From Oscillospiraceae bacterium (GTDB taxonomy: Bacteria; Bacillota; Clostridia; Oscillospirales; Acutalibacteraceae), in NCBI GenBank assembly GCA_029013165.1, contig JAQXMV010000196.1, positions 1 through 8,265 on the forward strand: 8,265 nt of DNA, read 5' to 3'. The number at the start of each line of letters is the position of its first letter. Positions within the stretch are counted from its first letter, which is position 1. Under the pieces are notes generated by a model. It made no database searches. It worked only from the letters and a program-made list of their open reading frames with translations, and was not told where the DNA came from. The position numbers and the translations under genes were made by a program. Of the stretch, positions 1 to 6,064 are shown one piece after another.

Positions 1-121
1 CTACAGCAAATACGGAAAATATGGTAAATACGGAAAATACGGTAAGTATGGCGGCTATTCTAACAGCGGATACGGTAAAAAGGCCGACGCATACTATACG
101 AAACGCGGTACCAACGACTGA
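1..121 (+). CDS. 3' end of a gene with a Lys-Tyr-Gly repeat tail (probably a BY-kinase or related exopolysaccharide protein), 5'-truncated by the window
   Basis: An open frame enters from the left edge (first whole codon at 2) and ends at a TGA at 119-121, giving 39 visible residues. The visible part has five consecutive KYG units, then a Gly/Tyr/Ser/Asn stretch and a charged end containing a Tyr-Tyr pair. Clusters of tyrosine at the extreme C-terminus are the hallmark of bacterial tyrosine kinases (Wzc/CpsD), where they are the autophosphorylation sites. The next gene is such a kinase with its own Tyr-Gly tail. I therefore infer that this is a second kinase, or a kinase-linked protein, of the same locus. 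The catalytic part lies outside the window, so a non-kinase tyrosine-rich protein cannot be excluded. The next start codon is 37 bases downstream with no terminator between, which fits one operon. Confidence 0.72.
   Translation, partial: YSKYGKYGKYGKYGKYGGYSNSGYGKKADAYYTKRGTND
8..52 (+). repeat. Five 9-bp coding repeats (Lys-Tyr-Gly units)
   Basis: Five in-frame units of the form AAR-TAY-GGN lie at 8-52. Third positions vary between units (TAC or TAT; GGA, GGT or GGC; AAA or AAG). The repeat is therefore kept at the protein level and is not a fresh slippage product. It encodes the basic tyrosine-rich tail of the truncated first gene. Confidence 0.85.
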
Positions 122-140
122 CATGATCTGAAAATAATTC

Positions 141-148
141 AGGATAGG
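141..148 (+). promoter_or_regulatory. Ribosome binding site of the Wzz/kinase gene
   Basis: AGGATAGG lies 10 bases before the ATG at 159. An ATG at 154 is followed two codons later by TGA and is unusable. The in-frame ATG at 168 is too far from this site, so 159 is the better start. Confidence 0.6.
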
Positions 149-158
149 ATTTTATGGC

Positions 159-1691
159 ATGAACGAGATGGATAATAAAAAGAGTAAAAATGAAAGTCTG
201 GAAATCTATTTTACGGATTTCCTCAAGGGATTAAGGCGCTTTTGGTCACTCTGTCTGATCCTTGCCGTGCTTTTTGCCGGCGCAAAAATGTATCTGGCTC
301 ACAGGAGATATACGCCGCTATATTCTTCCAGTGCTTCTTTTACCATCAGGACACAGAATAACACTTCATCGATCAGCGGTGTTTCCGTTTATAGTTTCTA
401 TTATGATTCTTCAACGGCTTCTCAGTTAACGGCAACTTTTCCGTATATACTGAAAAGCGAAATACTGCAGGACGCCATTTGTAACGATATGAAGCTGAGC
501 GCTCTGCCGGCCTATCTCAGTGCATCTTCCGTTGAAAATTCAAACCTCTTTACGCTTTCAGCCACAGGAAGAGATCCTCAGATGACCTATGATGTGCTTC
601 TGAGTGCCATTGACAACTATCCGGAAGCGTCCAAATATGTTGTGGGTAATATCAAACTGGAAATGATTGAATCACCTGAGGTGGCAACTGCGCCGTCAAA
701 CAGTCCGGGTTATCTCTCCAGCGCATTTCGAGGCGCCATGATGGGCTTGATTTTAGGCTTACTTTGGATTTTGATTTATACGCTTTCAAGAAAAACAATC
801 AGAACGAAAGATGAGATCAAGAATGAACTGAATCTCGACACCCTCGGTGTTATCCCAAGAGTCGTCTTTAAACGGTATGTCAAGCCCACTGACAGAGATA
901 TTCTTTTTACTAACGAAAAAATCAATGGCGAATTTTTGGAATCTTTCAGAGTTGTGCGAAATACTCTTTTGAATTTCTTGGAAAAGGATCAGAAAGTTTT
1001 TGTCGTTACCAGCACGGCGCCGGGAGAGGGCAAAACCACCACCACGATTAACCTTGCTCTGTCACTGGTTGCGCTGGGAAAAAAGGTTCTTCTTATGGAC
1101 GCCGATATGCGCCATCTCAGCGTTATTCATGCGCTGAATCTGAATAAAGGCGAAGTCAAGGCAAAAAAAGTCATACGCTTCAAAAAAAGCGGTGATATAT
1201 TCCGCGTGGCCAGTGCGAAAAAATACGGGCTGGATCTGTTACTTCCCGACACCGAAAATGCTGGCTCCAAGTTATATTTCGACTCAAAGAATTTAAAAAT
1301 GGTCTTTGATAACTACCGCAATGAATATGACTGCATACTCGTTGATACGCCCCCGTGTGGATTAGTCTCCGATACCCTTTATACGGCGCAGCAGGCCGAT
1401 GGCGTCATCTATGTCATTCATCAGGATGTTGTCCGGGTTCCCAAGATCAGAAGCGGAATTGATAATCTGCTTTCGACAGATGTTAATATCATCGGCTGCG
1501 TTCTTAACGGCGCTATTTCGCCCGGCAGCGGTTACGGTTATGGCTACGGCTATAAATACGGCTATGGATATGGATACGGATACGGTTACGGCTATTACGG
1601 ATACGGTTATGGTTACGGCTATGCCTACGGATATAAGAATAAGAAGAAGCGTTCAAGCTCCAGAAAGAAAAGAAAGGCTTCCGCAGAATGA
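159..1691 (+). CDS. Fused Wzz chain-length regulator / BY-type protein-tyrosine kinase with Tyr-Gly-rich tail
   Basis: This 510-residue membrane protein is predicted to control polysaccharide chain length and export through its autophosphorylation state. Order: cytoplasmic N-terminus; first membrane helix at about 28-47; a short extracytoplasmic Wzz domain; a Pro-containing pre-membrane motif (P173, P179, P183); second helix at about 192-210; kinase domain. The kinase has the EX2RX2R oligomerisation motif (E261, R264, R267), Walker A APGEGKTT (287-294), Walker A' with D314, D316 and R318, and Walker B ending D396-T-P-P. The tail at 459-492 carries 18 tyrosines alternating mostly with glycine, followed by a Lys/Arg/Ser-rich end. 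Odd points: modulator and kinase are fused, whereas most Gram-positive systems split them (CpsC/CpsD). The usual G-x-x-P-P-N-P-x-E-L-L segment between Walker A' and Walker B is not recognisable. The stop overlaps the next start as ATGA. Confidence 0.93.
   Translation: MNEMDNKKSKNESLEIYFTDFLKGLRRFWSLCLILAVLFAGAKMYLAHRRYTPLYSSSASFTIRTQNNTSSISGVSVYSFYYDSSTASQLTATFPYILKSEILQDAICNDMKLSALPAYLSASSVENSNLFTLSATGRDPQMTYDVLLSAIDNYPEASKYVVGNIKLEMIESPEVATAPSNSPGYLSSAFRGAMMGLILGLLWILIYTLSRKTIRTKDEIKNELNLDTLGVIPRVVFKRYVKPTDRDILFTNEKINGEFLESFRVVRNTLLNFLEKDQKVFVVTSTAPGEGKTTTTINLALSLVALGKKVLLMDADMRHLSVIHALNLNKGEVKAKKVIRFKKSGDIFRVASAKKYGLDLLLPDTENAGSKLYFDSKNLKMVFDNYRNEYDCILVDTPPCGLVSDTLYTAQQADGVIYVIHQDVVRVPKIRSGIDNLLSTDVNIIGCVLNGAISPGSGYGYGYGYKYGYGYGYGYGYGYYGYGYGYGYAYGYKNKKKRSSSRKKRKASAE
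1533..1634 (+). repeat. 6-bp-period Tyr-Gly coding repeat (kinase autophosphorylation tail)
   Basis: The segment encodes residues 459-492 of the kinase as nearly uninterrupted TAY-GGN pairs, broken once by Lys, once by Ala and once by a Tyr-Tyr doublet. There are 18 tyrosine codons. TAC and TAT and several glycine codons are mixed, which argues for selection on the peptide. In BY-kinases such a tail is phosphorylated in trans by the neighbouring subunit of the ring. The period (two residues) differs from the three-residue period of the upstream gene's tail. Confidence 0.9.
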
Positions 1692-3421
1692 AAAAATCAA
1701 AGTATTATCGTGATTTGCTGAAAAAGATGGCAGAAGAATGGAAGTGGCTCTTTACTTATATTAAGAGATATCGCTATATTATGCTGCTGTATATGGTGAT
1801 CGGTGTTTCCGCGTCTTTCATGGCGCTGGGAATATCGGTCGCGTCCAAATATCTCGTTGACGCCGTGGTTCAGCATCAATCCGATAATCTTGTTACCTAT
1901 GTTGTCATTGTCATCTCATTGGCAATTTTCCAACATCTCTTTCAGGCAGCCTCCTCCTGGATCAGCGCTCTGGTCAGCAGTAAATCCAGCAATGAGGTTC
2001 GCCAGGAAATCTATTCCCATATCATTCTTGCCGGGTGGGAGGACATCAGTCGCTTTCATTCCGGCGATCTGTTAAACCGTCTCGAGAGCGATGTTTCCAC
2101 CATTTCCAGCGGTGCGATCAGCTTTATCCCGACGCTTTTCACCAGAGCATTTCAGTTTTTGGGTGCTCTTGCGATTGTGCTGTATTTTGACAAAACAATG
2201 GCTCTACTGGCTTTGATGAGTGCGCCGTTTTTGTTCATTAGCTCACGGTTTCTCGTCAGCACTATCAGGAAATACAATAAAAAAACCCGAGAGATGAACG
2301 GTGAGGTGCTCTCTTTTACGGAGGAATCCGTGCAGAATATTCAGATCATCAAGGCATTTGATCTGACAAAAGATTATATTGATAAGTTTACACAAATTCT
2401 TAAAGAATACCGAAAGGTTAAGCTGTCTTTCGATAAATTCAGCATACTGATGACTCTTGTGCTTTCACTCATCGGGGTTGCCGTCTCCTACACCTGTTAC
2501 GGCTGGGGTGTTTACCGCCTGTGGCAGGGTGCCATATCCTTCGGTACGATGACGATGTTTTTGCAGCTGTCCGGTTCCCTTACTTCCGCTTTCGGTGCGC
2601 TGGCCTCCATGGCGCCAACGGCGGTTTCCATCGCGACATCGGCAGGCAGAGTCATGGAAGTAACCGGATTTGAAAAGGAAAACGATAACGACAGAGAAAA
2701 AGCAATCCGGATACTTTGTGAATCCCAGGACACAGGTGTTTCCGTCGAAATGAACGATGTTTCATTTGCCTATAAGGGAGCAGATAATCCGGTGCTGAGA
2801 AATATCAGTCTTGCGGTTTCGCCCGGCCAGACTGTAGCTTTCATCGGCCCTTCCGGAGAGGGAAAGACCACATTGCTGAAACTGATTCTCGGACTTGTCA
2901 AACCGACGCAGGGTGAAATATCCCTGGTGTCTCCCTCGGGAGAAAAGCTGACTCTTTCCGACAGCACGCGACGATTCTGTTCCTATGTTCCTCAGACGGT
3001 CAATATGTTCTCCGGAACCATTCGGGAAAACCTTTTAACCGTCAAAAGTAACGCCACCGATACGGAATTGCTGGAGGTAATGAAAACGGTCGATCTTTTT
3101 GACCTGATACAGGAGCTACCTCTGGGGCTTGATACACCGATTAACGAAAACGGCAATAACTTTTCACAGGGTCAACTGCAGCGAATGGCCATTGCGAGGG
3201 CGCTGCTGCGAAATTCACTGATTATTCTCATGGACGAGGCCACTTCGGCTTTAGATATTGAGACGGAGAACCGCGTTCTGAATAATATTATGGTTTACAA
3301 TCCCAATAAAATCTGCATCATTACCACACACCGGGAAAGTATGCTGAAATATTGCGACAGAATCATTAAAATAAATTCTAAGGGCGAGATGGCCGAAATA
3401 AAAAAGGATTTGGTAAAATGA
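1688..3421 (+). CDS. ABC exporter half-transporter (fused permease and ATPase), possible polysaccharide-intermediate flippase or exporter
   Basis: This 577-residue protein has the normal size and order of a type IV ABC half-exporter, which works as a dimer in the cytoplasmic membrane. The N-terminal half has six likely membrane helices (about 30-52, 68-90, 143-165, 170-189, 252-275, 283-305). The ATPase half has Walker A GPSGEGKTT (387-395), Q-loop Gln436, a signature motif FSQGQ (492-496) in place of LSGGQ, Walker B ending M515-D516-E517, D-loop SALD and switch His548. Its ATG overlaps the kinase stop as ATGA, and AAAGG at 1673-1677 can serve as ribosome site. The substrate cannot be read from sequence. 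Placed between a chain-length kinase and a sugar dehydratase, it may flip a lipid-linked oligosaccharide, as PglK does. A peptide or lipid substrate is the alternative. Confidence 0.92.
   Translation: MKKSKYYRDLLKKMAEEWKWLFTYIKRYRYIMLLYMVIGVSASFMALGISVASKYLVDAVVQHQSDNLVTYVVIVISLAIFQHLFQAASSWISALVSSKSSNEVRQEIYSHIILAGWEDISRFHSGDLLNRLESDVSTISSGAISFIPTLFTRAFQFLGALAIVLYFDKTMALLALMSAPFLFISSRFLVSTIRKYNKKTREMNGEVLSFTEESVQNIQIIKAFDLTKDYIDKFTQILKEYRKVKLSFDKFSILMTLVLSLIGVAVSYTCYGWGVYRLWQGAISFGTMTMFLQLSGSLTSAFGALASMAPTAVSIATSAGRVMEVTGFEKENDNDREKAIRILCESQDTGVSVEMNDVSFAYKGADNPVLRNISLAVSPGQTVAFIGPSGEGKTTLLKLILGLVKPTQGEISLVSPSGEKLTLSDSTRRFCSYVPQTVNMFSGTIRENLLTVKSNATDTELLEVMKTVDLFDLIQELPLGLDTPINENGNNFSQGQLQRMAIARALLRNSLIILMDEATSALDIETENRVLNNIMVYNPNKICIITTHRESMLKYCDRIIKINSKGEMAEIKKDLVK
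3402..3408 (+). promoter_or_regulatory. Ribosome binding site of the dehydratase gene, inside the ABC gene
   Basis: AAAAGGA lies 9 bases before the ATG at 3418, within the last codons of the transporter. Together with the ATGA overlap it indicates translational coupling. Confidence 0.55.
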
Positions 3422-5400
3422 AGGTAAAAAAGAAAAATGAGGGTAGAAGGCATTTTCATTTGGAACAATGGCATGTCATTGCATTCTTTCTTGTGATTTA
3501 CGATGTAGTTGTGATCAATGCCTCTTATTTTTTAGCGCTATGGGTGCGGTTTGACGGAGAGTTTTCCAATATTCCCGCCTATTATCTTGATCCCTATACC
3601 AAATTTGCACCGATTTATACGGTCATCTGTCTTGTGGTTTTTGTGGCGATGAGACTGTATCAAAGCGTTTGGCGTTTTGCCTCCTTTGATGAGCTGATGA
3701 GAATTGCTGTCTCCAGTATTCTTGTCTCGATTATACACACCGTGCTGATTACGGTCATCTTTTACAGAATGCCCATTTCCTATTATGTTTGGGGCGCCTG
3801 TCTGCAGCTTCTTTTCCTGGTTGCCTCCCGATTTTCTCAGAGAGTAATTTTAGCTGAGTTAAATAAATTTAAGACGATGAGTGACGGCGATCAGACCAGC
3901 CGTATCATGATCATCGGCGCCGGTAATGCCGGACAGGTGATTCTGCGCAGTATCGAAAAAGAAACCGGCGGAAAGAATAAGGTCGTTTGCTTTATCGACG
4001 ACAATACCAACAAGCACAACCGTTATATTCAGGGCGTTCCTGTCGTCGGCGGCAGAAACGATATTCTCTATAATGTTGATAGATATAAGGTACACAAAAT
4101 ATTTATCGCTATGCCCAATGCCTCCAGGGAGGCTGTCAGAGATATCATTAATATCTGCAGTGAAACGGACTGCGAGCTGAAAAATCTCCCGAGCCTTTAT
4201 AATTATCTGAACGGAGACTTCTCCATCAACCAGATGAAAGATATTTCCGCTGACGATCTTCTCGGCCGAGAGCCCGTCAAGGCGGACATGAGAGAGGTCT
4301 ATGAATTCATCAGGGGAAAGACCATTCTTGTCACCGGTGGCGGCGGCTCCATCGGCAGTGAGCTTTGCCGTCAGGTTGCCAGACACGATCCCGAAAGACT
4401 GATCATATTTGATATCTACGAAAACAATGCCTATGCCATTCAGCAGGAACTTCACGATGCATACCCTGATCTCCAGTTGGAGGTTCTCATCGGTTCGGTT
4501 CGTGATTCGCGCAGACTGGATGATGTTTTCAGCACATACAGACCGGACATCGTCTATCATGCCGCCGCCCATAAGCATGTGCCACTGATGGAGGACAGTC
4601 CCTGCGAAGCCATCAAAAACAATGTGCTCGGTACCTATAAAACGGCTTACGCCGCCATGATTCACGGTTGCAAACGCTTCGTGCTCATCAGCACCGATAA
4701 GGCCGTTAATCCGACCAACATCATGGGTGCCAGCAAGCACCTGTGTGAAATGATCATCAACTCTTTCGACAGAAAGATCAAAGAAAACCGCCCCATGGAA
4801 ATTCCGCGTATGTTCACCCACATGGAAGATCCGGAATATGCTAAAAAATATGAGGGAAAGGTCATCGACAATGTGCAAACGGAGTTTGTTGCTGTTCGCT
4901 TCGGCAATGTCCTCAGTTCCAACGGCTCTGTTGTCCCGATCTTTAAGCGCCAGATCGAAAGAGGCGGCCCCGTTACGGTGACACATCCTGATATTATACG
5001 GTATTTTATGACGATTCCAGAGGCAGTTTCTCTCGTACTTTATGCCGGCGCTTATGCCAGAGGCGGTGAGATTTTTGTCCTTGACATGGGCTCTCCCGTA
5101 AAAATTGACACGCTGGCCAGAAACCTTATCCGGCTTTCCGGTCACAAGCCCGATGTTGACATCAAAATCGAGTATACGGGTCTTCGCCCCGGCGAGAAGC
5201 TCTATGAAGAAATGCTGATGGCTGAGGAGGGTCTGACCAAGACCCCGAATAAACTGGTTTTCATCGGCAATCCGATTCCTTTCGATGTGGATGTTTTCCA
5301 GAAGCAAATCGAGCAACTGATGCTCAGTGCTTACGATAACAACAGCGATATTAAGCAAATGGTGAAGGAGATCGTCCCCGAATATGTTCCGATGAACTGA
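3418..5400 (+). CDS. Membrane-anchored UDP-sugar 4,6-dehydratase of the CapD/EpsC/WbpM/PglF type (polysaccharide biosynthesis protein)
   Basis: This 660-residue enzyme is expected to convert UDP-GlcNAc to its 4-keto-6-deoxy form, the first step to deoxyamino sugars of surface glycans. About four N-terminal membrane helices (roughly 19-42, 64-82, 96-117, 121-138) anchor it. A first Rossmann fold follows with GAGNAGQ at 167-173. The catalytic extended-SDR domain starts near 300 with TGGGGSIG (306-313), AAAHKHVP (382-389), STDKAV (425-430), MGASK (436-440), VRFGNVLSS (493-501) and GLRPGEK (588-594). Met436 stands where many SDRs have the catalytic Tyr, as in the S-M-K triad reported for WbpM. 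About 30 extra residues sit between the MGASK helix and the VRFGNVL strand (about 453-486). The length fits the large membrane-bound subfamily, not soluble FlaA1/PseB. It overlaps the ABC gene by four bases. Confidence 0.95.
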   Translation: MKVKKKNEGRRHFHLEQWHVIAFFLVIYDVVVINASYFLALWVRFDGEFSNIPAYYLDPYTKFAPIYTVICLVVFVAMRLYQSVWRFASFDELMRIAVSSILVSIIHTVLITVIFYRMPISYYVWGACLQLLFLVASRFSQRVILAELNKFKTMSDGDQTSRIMIIGAGNAGQVILRSIEKETGGKNKVVCFIDDNTNKHNRYIQGVPVVGGRNDILYNVDRYKVHKIFIAMPNASREAVRDIINICSETDCELKNLPSLYNYLNGDFSINQMKDISADDLLGREPVKADMREVYEFIRGKTILVTGGGGSIGSELCRQVARHDPERLIIFDIYENNAYAIQQELHDAYPDLQLEVLIGSVRDSRRLDDVFSTYRPDIVYHAAAHKHVPLMEDSPCEAIKNNVLGTYKTAYAAMIHGCKRFVLISTDKAVNPTNIMGASKHLCEMIINSFDRKIKENRPMEIPRMFTHMEDPEYAKKYEGKVIDNVQTEFVAVRFGNVLSSNGSVVPIFKRQIERGGPVTVTHPDIIRYFMTIPEAVSLVLYAGAYARGGEIFVLDMGSPVKIDTLARNLIRLSGHKPDVDIKIEYTGLRPGEKLYEEMLMAEEGLTKTPNKLVFIGNPIPFDVDVFQKQIEQLMLSAYDNNSDIKQMVKEIVPEYVPMN

Positions 5401-5413
5401 GAAATGAGAGGAA

Positions 5414-5420
5414 AGGTGGG
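5414..5420 (+). promoter_or_regulatory. Ribosome binding site of the small hypothetical gene
   Basis: AGGTGGG lies 9 bases before the ATG at 5430. An upstream ATG at 5422 runs into TGA after two codons, so 5430 is the start. Confidence 0.6.
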
Positions 5421-5429
5421 AATGATTTC

Positions 5430-6005
5430 ATGAATGACATGGAAACACTGATGCGGGCTAAAAGCTATATTGACTCACTGGCGCACGGGATCAATCCCAT
5501 CGACGGCAGTGAAATTCCCGAGAACGATACGATCAATCATATTCGGATCACACGATGTCTCTTTTATGTCAGCGACATACTGGAAAAGATCATTGACAAC
5601 GGCGGAATAGAAAAGACCGCAAAAAAGAGTTCCTCCGGCAAAGCTGATTTTAGCATCACCTATGATCGGCTGAGAAATTTTGAATACTCCACTACACCCA
5701 TAAATGTCACTACCATTGTCAAAAGAATCAATTCCCTCAAGGACAATGACAAGGTGAAAAACCTCAAAACGGGGGATATTACCGGCTTTCTTCTGGAGGC
5801 TGATCTGCTTGAAATCTCGCAGCGTTATGATGGTAAGCAAAGCAAAGTTCCCACGGAAGCCGGCCTTGACCTTGGCATTTCCATGGAAATGAGAAGCGGT
5901 ATGGACGGCAGGATTTATCACTGTGTACTTTATTCCAGAAAAGCCCAGGAATTCATCATCGACAATATGGACAGTATTATTGAATTTATCCGCACTAAAA
6001 AGTAA
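5430..6005 (+). CDS. Conserved-looking hypothetical protein, last gene of the exopolysaccharide operon
   Basis: The product is 191 residues, soluble, with no signal peptide or membrane helix, and I do not recognise a named family. Three parts are visible. An N-terminal helical segment (1-57) has the phrase GINPIDG (20-26), followed by an acidic E-I-P-E-N-D turn. A low-complexity Lys/Ser linker lies at about 61-75. The C-terminal half (about 85-185) has helix-rich then strand-like character, including VPTEAGLDLGI (140-150) and a final amphipathic helix. From memory, similar GIN-P-x-x-G N-termini and T-x-x-G-x-x-L-G-I C-termini occur in small Firmicutes proteins and DNA-binding or antirepressor-like domains, but this is a weak analogy. 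It follows the dehydratase by 29 bases with no terminator between, so it is probably co-transcribed; a polysaccharide role is not shown. Confidence 0.82.
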   Translation: MNDMETLMRAKSYIDSLAHGINPIDGSEIPENDTINHIRITRCLFYVSDILEKIIDNGGIEKTAKKSSSGKADFSITYDRLRNFEYSTTPINVTTIVKRINSLKDNDKVKNLKTGDITGFLLEADLLEISQRYDGKQSKVPTEAGLDLGISMEMRSGMDGRIYHCVLYSRKAQEFIIDNMDSIIEFIRTKK

Positions 6006-6014
6006 ACAAAGAAG

Positions 6015-6039
6015 CCGCCGGGACGATCAGTCCCGGCGG
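6015..6039. terminator. Bidirectional rho-independent terminator between convergent operons
   Basis: A perfect 10-bp inverted repeat (CCGCCGGGAC and its complement) encloses a 5-base loop GATCA. It lies 9 bases after the stop of the hypothetical gene and 25 bases after the stop of the minus-strand hydrolase. Read on the minus strand it is followed by CTTCTTTGTTT, a fair U-tract. On the plus strand the following TAATTAT is weaker. It probably ends both transcripts, more efficiently for the minus-strand operon. Confidence 0.88.
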
Positions 6040-6064
6040 TAATTATGTGATGTGAGTGACTAGC

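Noticed and set aside
1399..1713. An overlapping plus-strand frame rich in Thr/Met/Ala across the Tyr-Gly repeat
   Set aside because: It is the out-of-frame reading of the TAY-GGN repeat inside the kinase gene, with no ribosome site or independent motif.
3859..5358. A 499-codon open frame on the minus strand, opposite the dehydratase
   Set aside because: It is in codon-to-codon register with the plus-strand gene, which simply uses almost no TTA, CTA or TCA codons. Its product matches no family I know, and the sense protein has clear enzyme motifs throughout.
5475..5921. A 148-codon minus-strand frame opposite the hypothetical gene
   Set aside because: No ribosome site or recognisable motif, and it lies wholly within a plus-strand gene that has a good ribosome site and operon position.
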